Assembly: GCA_022828595.1 (NCBI GenBank)
Contig: JAKGHH010000001.1
Span: 73,280,401 to 73,344,400 of the forward strand
Direction of reading: 5' to 3'
From: Nelumbo lutea
Taxonomy: Eukaryota; Streptophyta; Magnoliopsida; Proteales; Nelumbonaceae
Length of the DNA: 64,000 nt
Of this stretch, positions 36,240-62,824 are shown in pieces. Each line of letters opens with the position of its first letter. Position 1 is the stretch's first letter. The notes under the pieces were generated by a model that searched no databases, was not told where the DNA came from, and was given only the letters and a program-made list of their open reading frames with translations. The position numbers and the translations under genes are program-made.

Positions 36240-36561
36240 TGATGATGACCAAAAGTCTCTAGGCCGCTTGGACTTAGCTCAGATGCAAAGGGTGGAAATA
36301 GGTGATCTACAAGCAGAATTAGTCAGCCCAGAGTAAAATCTTGGGTTGTTGATTTGCACGTGGAGCCCGCAGCTTGCCTAGGCTGGATGTGTTTCTTTAT
36401 TCACACAGCTCAGCTCGGATACTGAGCTGATCTCTGTCAACTGTCACCGAGATGCCTCGGATGGGGTGATCTCTAAACCGTTCAAGGTGTTCATTAATTT
36501 GTCGAGGTCACAACACATCCTAATCTTACTGGGAGTCAATTCCACGGTTCCACCCCCATCA
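36240..36561. mobile_element. Short solo LTR with 5-bp target duplication AGTAT
   Basis: The segment starts TGATGATGACC and ends CACCCCCATCA, giving TGATG/CATCA termini like those of the solo LTR at 31.4 kb. AGTAT is repeated at 36235-36239 and 36562-36566. It is 322 bp, GC-richer than its surroundings and non-coding. The shared ends suggest the same broad family, but lengths and bodies differ. Confidence 0.78.
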
Positions 36562-36566
36562 AGTAT

Positions 36567-37880
36567 CATTGTTGAAGGATTTTGGCCAAGTCAATTACCA
36601 ATATGGAATAAAATTGATGTAACCCTGTGGCTAAAATAATCCTAGTTCTCTCTCTTCATCCAATCTCTTCTCCTCTTGTCATCTAATCTCTTATCCCAAT
36701 CTAACTTCTTCTTATACTTCTTTTCTCTAGTTATTCTTAAGATTACTTCTCTCTAAATTTTCTTTACTTTTAAATTATAATAAAAACTCTTCAGGAGTGG
36801 AGCCATAAATTTTTTATGAAAGGGGCCAAATCCAATAGTAAATTAGGGGGGAGAGGGAGAATAAATATGGATGGCCGGGGGGCATGGCTTCCTTAGGTCC
36901 CCTCGCTCTGCCCCTACTATTTGACTAATACAAATTAATGCCTAGCCCCATTGAACCCTACTCCATATGATCCCTAACAACTTCTGACCTTACTAATGAA
37001 TCAACCATAAACAAGTGCACTACTAAGAAGTAAGAACCCATTAATTTGAAAGAGCTATGGAAACTACTTCCTGGGTTTTGTGTATGTCTTATAAAAGGCC
37101 TAAAAAATTCCATTGAATCTCTTCTTGTTATTGCATCCAAATATTATGGTTTAACAACCCTCATCCACCTCCACATCCCACTCCTTGTCCAACTGGGCCC
37201 CAAAAACTGTTAAATCATACAATACCAAATCAATTCCCCCTACCTATGAACTATCACCTAGTTAGCTCATACAAAACTAAAGCAAATACTGTAATGTCTT
37301 CTCTTTTTCTTGGGGGAGGGGACATGAGGAATTGAAGGCTAAAAGGAAGCAAAATTCAAACTTATTGAAAAGGAATCAACTAATATTATCAAATTGAACC
37401 AACCAGCTCACATGAATTTAAATATAAGTGTGTTAAAATGAGAACTTTCGCAAAAATTGCATGCACATAGAATCATAATTGCATAGTTTTTTTAATAAAA
37501 CAAAAGAGTGTTACACAAGATGCGGGGGAGCATGCCCACAAAACTCATTGGATTTTGGCATTAGTTTGAGTCTTGGCCAAGGTCTATGTTTATGGTTGGT
37601 CTTGGATTGGCCACTAAGGTCATGTTTGATTCAATTCTCATTCTTACCTAAGATGAAAGTCTAAAATGGACACGAATAAGGAAAAATGGGTAGAATGAGA
37701 AAATATTGTTATGAACCACACTTTTGTCTTAAAAATGAACTTTTCAAACTGGCTAGTGCCTTGCATTGCTTATTTTCATTCTTAAACGAAACTATGTTAG
37801 TGATCATAAATCGCCAACCTGGGTCTCCAAAATCGTCGCATTGATGTTTACTGGTGGATGATCGGTGGTCAATGCCCGTT
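36567..37880. other. Intergenic, no gene
   Basis: CT-rich tract at 36640-36770, otherwise AT-rich. No coding signature. Confidence 0.45.
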
Positions 37881-37888
37881 GGCATAAG

Positions 37889-38123
37889 CAATGTTTAAAG
37901 TTTCGATACATATTGGGTTGTATCAGCCGATATGTATCGTATTGGGGGCTTCCCGATATGCCCCTACAATGGGTGTTTCAAGTTAGACCATGGTTCAAGG
38001 GGTAGATGGGCCTTAAATTGACTCCTTTGAACCAAATTGAAAAAAAAAACTAAAAAAAAAAAGGAGAAATGAGCCTCGATACAGGCTGATACACCCCTCC
38101 TGGTATCAATATTTTGATCATTG
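37889..38123. mobile_element. Small MITE with long inverted ends
   Basis: The left arm (caatgtttaaagtttcgat, then gttgtatcagccgatatg) and right arm (cgatacaggctgatacaccc, then tgatcattg) are inverted repeats of about 45 bp with mismatches. The flanks GGCATAAG (37881-37888) and GGCATGAA (38124-38131) agree at 6 of 8 bases, consistent with an aged target duplication. Non-coding; superfamily not decided. Confidence 0.62.
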
Positions 38124-38131
38124 GGCATGAA

Positions 38132-40115
38132 TTTTCATGACAGTCCACCAATAAACAAACATTAGTGGTGGTAGTTTTGTAGACCTAGGAGGTGGTTAAT
38201 GACCTTTGGCATAGAATTTCTTTAAAGAATGAAAATGAGCATGATTATTTTTTTATGCTGCAGGATGCCTCAATTTTTGTGTTATGGATTGATTTTTAAT
38301 TCTGAAAAGAATGAGGCCTATGACAAGAATTTTGCAACCAAATGCTCTACTGTTATTCATTATTGCCCATTCTTGCCTAGAATGAGCAACAATTAAAAAA
38401 TGACCCAACCTTTAGTTACCCTTACTTTATTATAGAAGAGATTCAAAAAGAGATGAGTGATTTAATTGGGGAGAGCAAATGCCACAAACATTGCAATCCC
38501 GATCTCCTACCCATACGTACCCAAAGCTAGCCATTTGGTTAAAGTGTAAAATGACACCAAAAAATTGAGGTAAAGTTGTAAATAATTTTATGATTACCTC
38601 GATTTAGAGGATAAGATTTACATAGATTTTTTCAAAGTAAACATATATTCTCCTCTTCATTTAAGGGGGCGTTCTTTTTTGAGATTTTGAGAGGGGGAAA
38701 AGTTGGTCAATTGTATTTTGGTTCCCATTCACTAATAATCTTATGTTCTTTTCTCAGATTTATGTGAGAACCAGGTAAAGTTTATTTTCCTGGAGTAAGT
38801 GATACCCATATCTTAGGTGGATAAATAACTTTCCCACCTAAGGGGAAGTTTGCCAACACTTGAATGGGACAAAAATGCCCCTTTTAATAATAGATTTTTA
38901 TGGCTAAAATGGTCATTGCTTTGTTTACCTAGGAGATAAAAAAAAACATGGGTAAATGTACTTACCCAGATAAGTTTTTTTGGTAATTGCATTTACCCGA
39001 ATAAATAACTTACCAAAAAGTGAACAAGGCCTAAAGGAGATGCATAGCAATGACTACTTCAGATATGCTAAAATTGCCATCAACGACCTCTGTAAAACAA
39101 ATTTCTGACAAAAAAAAAAAATCAAAGATCTTCTGCAACCTCAACGAAATTGTGATCTTTTGCAACTTCAACCTAATTGCAATCTTCTACAACCTCAATG
39201 ACTTCACCTAACTGGAACTGACACTACTTAGAGCTTCAAGTCCCAAATGAATCAAGCTAATTGAAAAGCTTTTTGGCTACTCCAACACTGGATCAAAGTT
39301 TTTAAGGTGATGATTTAAGGACGATTTGGGGAAGAACCAAATAAGGTGATGACGATCTTCATAGCCCTGTCTTTCAAGGTATGTCTCATCATCTCTAAAC
39401 ACCCTTTCTGCAATCAGCTGTTAGTCAATAGTCACCCCCTGTTCTTCTTTTTGTATCCTCTTAACCAAATACAAAACAATGTAAACCGTCCCATATATTG
39501 GTTTATTTTTTGCACTCTATCAAACAGTTTTTTTTTCCTATTTGTTTCATTGGAATTTTGCGTTTGCATTGTGACCAAATGTAGCTCTGTTTTCTCGTTA
39601 AAAGGTCTAGACACAAGTATAGAAAAAACAGTTATGTAAATGGGTGTGGCCTTGGTTAGGGACTGTTCTGTTAATGATGATGTATAACTTGAGTCCGGAT
39701 GAGCCCGAGATAAAATCATACTCACTTGGCTGAACTATCAATCACGGATTCACGATTGAACACACCAACGCTTAGTGTAGGCCCCATGTGAGATTCAACT
39801 GTACTAAACAATGGCGTGTTCAACCGTAATAGGTTTCAGCTGGTGTATGTTTTTGTCTCCCGTTAATTCGCTCCCGTTTAACTTATAAACGTTTTGTGTG
39901 AAGTTGCTTAAAAAACAACAAGAAAAAATTAATTGTCTTTTTTCTTACAATTCACATACATTAGGCACCATTAGGTGCCACATGTATCAATAATACAAAA
40001 TTGCCTATAGATCAGACAAATATTTATCAATTAAACGGCTTAACCAAATAATAATGGGGTATTTTTCTATTAAATGCCTAATTGGTGCAAAACTAGAATT
40101 GTTGCTTTCAAATTA
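38132..40115. other. Intergenic, no gene
   Basis: It contains three imperfect repeats of a gatcttctgcaacctcaac phrase at 39126-39212, and an inverted pair acgattgaacacacc / ggcgtgttcaaccgt near 39752 and 39813. No gene was recognised. Confidence 0.45.
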
Positions 40116-40975
40116 GGTTTTCAAAACTGATTCGGACAATGAACTAGTCAGGGGTCCGGTTCTTGGGTTGAACAGTTTGACTGTTCAAATTGAACGGATA
40201 ACCCGTTTTGACAAAAAAAAATAAAAACTAGCCAAACTGTTGAACGGTTCGATTGCCTGGGTCAACGATTTACTAACAAAGTCAACAGTTTTGGGGGAAA
40301 ACGATTATGGGGTAAAACAGAACCGGTTACCTAATTGGTTCCTAGTTTTTCCGGTCTGGTTTGGTTTTGAAAACCATGCTTTCAAAAATGCCATTGAAAC
40401 CAAATATCAAGGTTTTTAAAACCGACCCGAACAACGAACCGATCAGGAGTTTGGTTCCTAGGTTGAAAAAAAAATTAAATTTAAAAATATAAAAATTGGC
40501 CAAATCGTTGAACGGTTCGACCGCCTGAGTCAGCGGTTTGCTAACAAAATCAACGGTTCTGGGGAAAAACAGTTATGGGGTAAAACATAACTGGTCACCT
40601 AACTGGTTCCCAGTTTTTCTAGTCTGGTCCGGTTTTGAAAACCATGCTTTCAAAAATGCCATTGATACCAAATACCAAGATTTTTAAAACCAACTTGGAC
40701 AATGAATTGATCAAGGGTCAAATTCCCAAGTTGAACAGTCTGACTGTTCAAAACGAACGGATGGCCCATTCTAACAAAAATAACAAATTTTAAAAAATAA
40801 AAACTGACCAAACCGTTGAGTGATTCAACTACCCGAATCAGCAGTTTACTGACCAAATCAACGGTTTTAAAGGAAAAATGATTATGGAGTAAAATAGAAT
40901 TGATCACCTGACTGATTCCTGATTTTTTTTCAGTCCAATCCGGTTTCGAAAATCATGCCAAATACCATCCTAAAA
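40116..40975. repeat. Three tandem copies of a 270-295 bp unit
   Basis: Units begin near 40116, 40411 and 40679, each with ggtttt.aaaac, cggac/gaaca, gttgaac, gttcgac/tgcctg, tcaacggttt, ttatggggtaaaa and ccggtttt.gaaaaccatgc. The third copy is the most diverged. Single diverged relatives lie at 22310-22560 (reversed) and 35510-35640. Non-coding; class unknown. Confidence 0.82.
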
Positions 40976-41370
40976 CCGTGAAATTATGGTCTTCATATAA
41001 TTCAAGTTGCGGGCGGCAACAATATATCAATTGTTGAGATCCACATATTAGCCCAAGACTAAGGATGCTCATCAAAAACTGAAAATTCTAATTAACCAAT
41101 TTATCGGTTCTGATTCAGTATTTTTGAAAAAACAAATGTATTGGTCAAAATTTGATTGACCAATATGAAAAACCAGTTGTTAATCAAACCAATCGGTATA
41201 TATATTTTTATATACGATATGGTCTAATTTTTTGCACCAAATCTACCCTTCTTATTTTTAGCCCCTTTTTGTTACTTCTATTACTCATTATTTCTATCAA
41301 TTTACTTTACCCCCATTTTTTTGACAAGAACACCCACTTTGACAATCCCCATATTCATATATCACTATAT
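40976..41370. other. Intergenic, no gene
   Basis: AT-rich; apparent open frames here lack any family feature. Confidence 0.4.
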
Positions 41371-41378
41371 ATTGGATT

Positions 41379-41702
41379 TAGGGGTGTAAATGGATCGAAT
41401 TCGAATTAGATCAGTCAATATCCGAATTTGAATCTGATTAAATATTCAAATATTCAAATATTCGATTCGATTAATTAATCATTTTATATAATTAATAAAT
41501 ATATAAAATATATAAATATAATCTATTTATATAACTTAATTAATATATAAAATATTTTATGTATTATATATAATAATTAAATAATCAATTGAATTTGGAT
41601 ATTTATCGAATCGAAATAGCTTATATCCGAATTTGATATTCGATTTGATTATACTAAATATCGAATTCGAGATCATATTTTCAAATACCGTTGAAACCCC
41701 TA
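41379..41702. mobile_element. hAT-like MITE, aged
   Basis: It starts TAGGGGTGTAAATGG and ends GTTGAAACCCCTA, which are inverted repeats. The flanks ATTGGATT (41371-41378) and ATTGAATC (41703-41710) agree at 6 of 8 bases. The interior is rich in attcgaat/atccgaa motifs and A/T. The 324-bp length and TAGGGGTG end fit a hAT non-autonomous element. Confidence 0.72.
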
Positions 41703-41710
41703 ATTGAATC

Positions 41711-43583
41711 ACACGCTTACCCAATTCCAACAACAAATGGCATAATATTAATACTAGCTTGGCAAATGGTGTTCATTTGACTTATTTGTTTTAAGTTGCT
41801 CCAACCGCAAATACTAACTTTTGTTACAAGGACAAGCATGTTAAGCACACCCTTTGAAATTATATACCTTTAAACACAATGTCAATGATCATTGGCACAA
41901 GACACAACACAATGCCTGTATGGAATCATACCGGGTAAGATGCACCATGCAGATTCCACATAGATGGTGGATTTCTTATCCATCACCTATAAAATTTAAG
42001 TGCGCAGGTATTGGAACTAGCACGTGCACTAAATATTAAAAAAAAAAAAAAACTAAAACAAAAGCAGAACCAATAAAAAACCAAACCAATTAACTGATTG
42101 ATTTTGATTCACGATTTTCATAAAATTAATATTAATTAATAAAAGATAAGTCTAACCGAACGTGAACGTGAACACCACTTCAAGATTATGCCTACGAATG
42201 TAACTGATTTCACATTAGTAAAAGGGTTTATCAACTAGTCCCTTTGAATTTGGATTAACTAAATGCTTTAACTGCATGCTGTGAAAGTGAAATCAATAAT
42301 AATATTCCACACCAGTGATAAAATAGATAAGATCGACACTGAGAATTTGAATAATTGTAACTCTATATATACATGACTGGTGTGGAGGAGTATTCTTACT
42401 GTTTCCACATACAGCTAAAGCGTTAATCTCATATCTCGGTCTGCCACAAATAAAGTGAGAGTAAACATGCAATCTGATAAGCAATTGAGGATATTTGTTG
42501 ATGTTACTTTTAATTCTGGATGATACCGCAGTTGGGTCAATTTCATCTGCGCATGGGCAGAGTCGTCCGCCTTGAATCATCTGGAATATGCGCCCATTCT
42601 AACACCATCCTCACGTGGAAAAACTTTGGGTGTTTTTCAAACTGAATGATATGTACTATAAGTGTGGACAAAAAGATACTTACACTCGATATTTCTTGAA
42701 TTGAAAAGACAATTGAAGACCTAAATAAATAAAGTATCATGTGCAGGTCTCTCAAAACAGTCCAAACTGTTTTTTCCCAACCGCTAAGGTGATCTCACCT
42801 CACGTGCCCACCAAACGCACTTGGTACCACGCCAGGGCCAGGGGTGGGTTACCCTTGCGTTCCATTGCCCATTGGTAGGTGAATTGATCCTATCAACTTT
42901 TAACGTATACACCCGTCCGTCACCGAAATTATAAAGGAAAGGAGAAATGTTGCAATGCTACAACCACCATCATATCTGCTCATCCATCGATTGTCATGTG
43001 GGTCCCGGGTATACAGAATACTGACGTGTTCCTGTATGATTGGCCGCCTAGATCGTCGTACACAGCGTCGCGAGCAGCCGATCCCGACGCTTCTATTGTC
43101 TGTCTATCTGTTTTGTCTTGTGGACCATGGTAGTGGGCCTTGATATTCGGGATGTCAATGACATTAAAACCCATGTATGTCGAGACATGGCGGATCACAC
43201 GATTCGCGTCATCACAACCAAATGGACGGAGGAGATCTTCCATTACTACACTCCACGTAGTATCAGCGGCTGTTGTTGCCTCCTCATATCACAAACAATC
43301 CTTATTTCCCACGGTACCCTCACCCACCTTTTGGAATCGAAACTATGAACTATGAACCCTCTCAAGTCTCGAGTCTCAACAACCTCTAACCTCCTATTTT
43401 TTTTTTTTTGAGAAGCTCTAACCTCCTACTTGAAACTTGAAAGATAAATAATCCAAAGACGATTTTGCCCTCCTTAACCAGTTCCTTCTCAACTTAATAA
43501 TAGAGTGTGTGAGACAGACGAGAAGATCTCCGCCGTTTTTGTTCCTGGTTTCTCTTCACGGTTTCCGCCGATCTACGCCAATC
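41711..43583. other. Upstream region and 5' UTR of the PFP gene
   Basis: Base composition becomes more balanced from about 42760 towards the gene, and CT/GA-rich leader sequence precedes the ATG. No clear TATA box was seen, and no gene was recognised upstream. Overlapping open frames at 42950-43360 on both strands look like chance. Confidence 0.45.
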
Positions 43584-56576
<12,993 letters not shown>

Positions 56577-56837
56577 GAATAATTTATGGGACAATGATCT
56601 ACAATTTTATATAAGATTATAAAGAATTAATAAGTACCTTTGTGGGTTTACATGCAGCTGGAGGGCGAATGAACCTCTGCCTTCAAAACTTAGCAAAATT
56701 GCTTCTTGAATGAAGCAGGGGGTCCAAGTTTATATTATTTGAGTGCCAAGTTAGACTTCATTTTTGTAACATTAGTTAGACTGCTAATTTTTATCGTGGA
56801 GTGAGCAATTTTGATGGGGTATGTTGGTGTTCGATTT

Positions 56838-56843
56838 AATAAA
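56838..56843 (+). promoter_or_regulatory. Likely polyadenylation signal of PFP-BETA
   Basis: AATAAA lies 262 bases after the stop codon in a T-rich context, a reasonable 3' end for the transcript. Plant signals are loose, so other A-rich sites at 56600-56630 may also be used. Confidence 0.45.
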
Positions 56844-57499
56844 CTGCATATTATCTTGTCTTTTCCCTTGTTTCTGTCAAAGAGTTAAAGGTCCTGGGCT
56901 TTTCCGGTTAGCTCTTGGTTAACTACTCGAATTTCCTAAATTGCAGGGAACGTTAATTCTGTGAATTTCAGGCAGATATTTTTTTAATGGGTCCGACTAT
57001 GATACGGAAGATCATATCATATGAAAACCTGTACTGCTGCCACGTATACAGCAGTTACCGGGTTTATTTAAGTAACCTGTAATTGGCTTTTTATATGTTA
57101 ATTAAAATTTAAAAGAGTTTTAACTTATTCGTTAACCAAATACTCCCTTACATTCTAATCTTCTTCCCAGTTCCCTGCTTCTGGTCAAATTTCTCCTCTT
57201 GAAATCGTATATCAATAATGCCTTCAATCAGCATCCAAGAGGTTATTTATCTCCCTTTCACACTCTATCCAAGTATATCAATTGAAATGGTTCATATGTC
57301 TGTTAAATTACAAATTACTGAATTGTGGAAATGTAAAGATGGCTGTGAATACAGGAAAGAATCCCCAAAATACAGAAATGAACAATGACCATTGATTGAA
57401 CAACTTTGAAAGAGTAGCATCTAGAGCAGAGTAGGACTAGGTTGATACTTTTAATATATACTTCATTGATCTTGTAGTCTTTTGGGAGATGAAGCATTA
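56844..57499. other. Intergenic between PFP-BETA and the ABCG remnant
   Basis: No gene was recognised. Open frames on the minus strand at 57315-57497 continue beyond the last recognisable ABCG sequence but show no family features. Confidence 0.4.
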
Positions 57500-58372
57500 G
57501 AATGCCACTAGAGGAGTCCTATTATTGTCGTAGTGGATACAATTTGGGTGATTCGTAAATTTTAAATATTCATGGTGCCTTTCTTTCAGACATCTCCCGA
57601 AAAGAATTGAATATTGCTCCCACCATGATGCTCCCCAATCTCTCGAATGTGACCTTCCCTGTATCTTTGACTCACTATCAACCAACATAGGTTTTAGAAG
57701 CTTTTGCTTCTCTATGTTTGAAATCCTTGTTTCATAAGCACCTACAAGATATTGTACTGAAGGCAGAACACAGATATATTTGAAGGAATTCCATGAAAAA
57801 GTAAAAGAATCAAATAGGCTGATATAAGATTAGCCTTATAATCAATTTATAACCTCTTGGACGTCCACAAGGGATGACCTTCCATCTTGGTTTTTAGGAA
57901 ATTGGCTTCCAAGTAAGATTTTATCCTCTATAATGGATGGGATTGATTTGTCATTTATGTTCCCATTTGTAAAGATCAATTAAGAACTTCGCTGGGTTCA
58001 TAGCTATCAGAGAAGAGTAGTTAATTGAAGATAAATATAGCATAGCTTCAGAGGCTTTTTCGAAGCACAATGAATTGCCTCTATTCAAGAGAATTAACTT
58101 GTCGAACTTGTTGAATAGTCTACTTGATGGCTGACGAATTGTACTCACTACTGTTTTTCTAGCTTACAAAACCCCACACTGAAATTCAAGGAAGGGTGTT
58201 CTCTAAATTAAAGAAATTAAGAAATTATGTGGTTTATTACCTTTGCAATATTGTGTATCATTTGAACTATTCTGCTAAGAGCTGTAGTTGAGTCTAGACT
58301 AGAGGTTGGTTCATCTAGGAAAAGAAGTGATGGGTTGAGTAGGATTTCATTGCCGATGCTCCGACCATGGTG
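57500..58372 (-). pseudogene. ABCG half-transporter fragment (WBC type), decayed
   Basis: The minus strand first reads [20 protein letters not shown] (Walker B region; the usual TSGLDS is TSSLDS), then [17 protein letters not shown], after which a GTAATA donor opens an intron. The next segment reads [20 protein letters not shown] and then [23 protein letters not shown], with a stop after KWEHK. A further exon reads VQYLVGAYETRISNIEKQK, then WGASWWEQYSILFGRCLKER. This is the end of the nucleotide-binding domain and linker of an ABCG21/25-like exporter. Walker A, the signature motif and all membrane helices are missing. It is a fragment, not a functional transporter. Confidence 0.85.
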
Positions 58373-58470
58373 CTCAGATTATCATCTCCAAGGATGAAAA
58401 GATTAGTTTTTAATTACTACAATAACAAAGGAACTCTGGGTAAGTAAGCACTCTACTTTAAGGATTAACT

Positions 58471-60333
<1,863 letters not shown>

Positions 60334-60343
60334 GAATATTATG

Positions 60344-60489
60344 AGACTGGATCTGCTCCTCACACCTGGCGCCTCACATGCACATCCTACAACATCTCTC
60401 ATACTTATTAGTTATTATTCACGGGAGATGTTCTCAATGCACAGTGGATGTGCCTCAAGCACCCATTGGTGAGGAGCAGATCCCGCTTC
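60344..60489. mobile_element. Small foldback MITE with about 10-bp target duplication
   Basis: The left arm (ggatctgctcctcac, then catgcacatcc..acatctc) and right arm (gagatgttctc, ggatgtgc, ggtgaggagcagatcc) are inverted repeats covering most of the 146 bp. The flanks GAATATTATG (60334-60343) and GAATTTTATG (60490-60499) match at 9 of 10 bases, pointing to a 9-10 bp duplication as for Mutator-like elements. Non-coding. Confidence 0.72.
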
Positions 60490-60499
60490 GAATTTTATG

Positions 60500-62250
60500 T
60501 GTTATGAAACATAATATCAAACAATTAGAGGAAAACATGTTTTTGGATTGAAGATCACATCACAATTCACAACAAGAAAACCAATTATCATTTGAGAACA
60601 CCGTAAAGCAGAAAAACTGAGTTGAAAACACTTTAAAGTCATTATCTTTTTTTTTTGTTTTTTGGTAGAAGTCATTTTCTTATGAAAGCCCTAAGGTTTG
60701 TAAAACGAGATATACATTGCTAATGGCATAATACATACATATATACAATGTGAGAGAGTTTGAGAGGTGGTTTCTCCTTGTCTCGGTTGAGAAATCTGGT
60801 GGTCTAACCTAATTTTATTTACTCACCAGTCGGTAGATCTAGCAAAAAGTTGATCCAACCTGTGAACCCGACCTGACCCAACCCAAAAAAAAAGGTTAGG
60901 GTCTCATATTTAGCTACCCGAATGTGAGAATGACCCGAATCGATCCAACCCGAGGAAATTGGGTTGGGTTGGGTCATGGGTCAACCTGCGCTAACCCGAT
61001 TGTCGAGTCTAATTGGGACTATTTATGCACTGTTGGAAGTTTCCACTCTTTAATTTATTCTATTTAGTCTTTACTCTTTAATGTTTACTCTTTAAATTGT
61101 TAAATGTTCAAGTTTTTTTATTGGGAAAATCACTTATAGGTACCCGGTACTTTAGGTCGAGTGCCAATTTAGTACCTGAACTTTAAAACGCAACAATCTA
61201 GTACTCAAACTTTTATTTTGCAACAATCTAGTACCTACTATTAATGGACCATCAATTATGTATATCACGTGACCTCATGTGCAATTTAAGACTTTTAAAA
61301 ATGTCAAAATTACCCTTGGACACTATTCATCATCTTCTTTCTCTAGAGAATGAAACATAGCCCAAACACACTGTTCATCATATTCTTTCTCAATAAAATG
61401 AAGATCAGGTTCCGTGAACCCAAATCTATTGATGGTGGTGAAGCTTCCACCCACCACGAGCCAAACGTTCTTTGCCGCACAGAAGAATGCTTGCAATTTG
61501 CAGCAATGGCTCCGGCCTCGCTCATCGAATATCCAAATCTGAATCCTCCCCAAACAAAAAAGCAAATAAAAAAACATTCCATCTCTAAATGGAAGCTTCC
61601 ACACCTCTCATCTTGTTTACTGATTGAAGAAAGAAAGCGCCACCATCATAGATTACAGAGAGACTAGAGAAATGATGGTGATCCAATCATCCGTGGCGAT
61701 GGGGTTTCGTGTCACCACAACCGATGGTTGTTGCTCTACTGGCGGCATAGCAAGTGATTATTTCAGTAATTTTTATTCATTTATCCTCAATGAATAAATG
61801 AAAGAAGAGTTTTGGAGTAGTGGTGATACGATGAAACAAGTTGGGATTAGGTATAAAATATCTTGTACTAGAGGTCAAGGAGATTCGCATTGCATTGACT
61901 TTGGATTGTGGTTTTCTTTTGTTGGAGGGAGATTCAAAATTTCAAGAATCTCTCTCCTCCCTCTCTTGTTTTTGTCTTTTCCTCTTCCCACTCTTGAGTG
62001 CATGGGAAGACTCCTTATCCCACATTGCTTGGCAAAGAAGTGGAAGTAGAGTATATTTGTAGGTTTGCTCTCTCTATGGGTAGGGACACATAGGAGGAGA
62101 GCACTATAGATATTCCATGCATGTGAGGGGGGTGGGGGTGCTTTTCACATGCGTCAAGCCGGGTTGGGGTTGGGGCGAGGGTCGGGGTGCTTTTCACATG
62201 TACATGTACGTGTACGCACATGTGATACATCAAATCACTTTTACTTTTTA
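60500..62250. other. Intergenic, transposon traces
   Basis: The part at 61130-61320 repeats the phrase aacaatctagtac with variants of gtacctgaacttt, common in non-coding arms of plant DNA transposons. The phrase ggggtgcttttcacatg is repeated at 62135 and 62183. No gene was recognised; the overlapping open frames at 61323-61667 look like chance. Confidence 0.4.
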
Positions 62251-62824
62251 ACCGCATTTGAATTTTGAATTAAACATTTTTTGTGTCCACTCGAACAGGT
62301 GTCTATTCGAATTTTGAATTTAGCTTTTTAAAAATTATTTTCTCTTCATTTTTCGTGTCTCTTCCTCTTTGTGCCTCTTCAAACAAGTGCACTATTCTGA
62401 AGAGGCTCCTGCTTGAAAGGACACCTCTGTGTCTATTTGTGTCTAAGAACACTCTATAAGAGAAGTGTTGGCCGACCCAGTCTTTACACATCAATTTTCG
62501 ATAGTCTTCTTCTCTGTCTTCTCTACAAAATTCCGAGCATCATCTTTTGTGGTTTATGGAGGTTTGGTAAGTGAGTGCATGCCTACTAGTGGCTTATGGG
62601 CTATTTTATCTTGGCGACCGATTTGCGATCACCCGGTTGCACTATAGGGGGCAAGTACAATTTTAAGGAGAGTGACCAAGTGGCACGACTCAGCCCTCAT
62701 TCTCTCTTTGCAATTCTCAGTTTCAAGATTCTGCAATAACAAACTTCTACAAGTTCCAGTTTGGAAAGCGATTACTGATAAGTTCCATTTTGCATTTTTT
62801 ATTATTAATCTTAAAATCGCATTT
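62251..62824 (+). other. Probable 5' LTR and leader of the Copia element
   Basis: This lies directly upstream of the gag start. I could not find a clear TG...CA boundary or the usual primer-binding site (TGGTATCAGAGC), so LTR limits are not given. Confidence 0.35.

Noticed and set aside
40116..40975. CRISPR-like array
   Set aside because: The units are 270-295 bp, head to tail without spacers and diverged, in a plant nuclear genome.
42950..43360. Several overlapping open frames just upstream of PFP-BETA
   Set aside because: Mutually overlapping on both strands with no family features; most likely promoter-proximal DNA of balanced composition.
43509..43583. In-frame extension of the PFP-BETA reading frame upstream of the ATG
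   Set aside because: There is no ATG in the extension before 43584, and the family N-terminus starts close to this Met.
61323..61667. Overlapping open frames on both strands
   Set aside because: No recognisable domain; next to non-coding transposon-like phrases.
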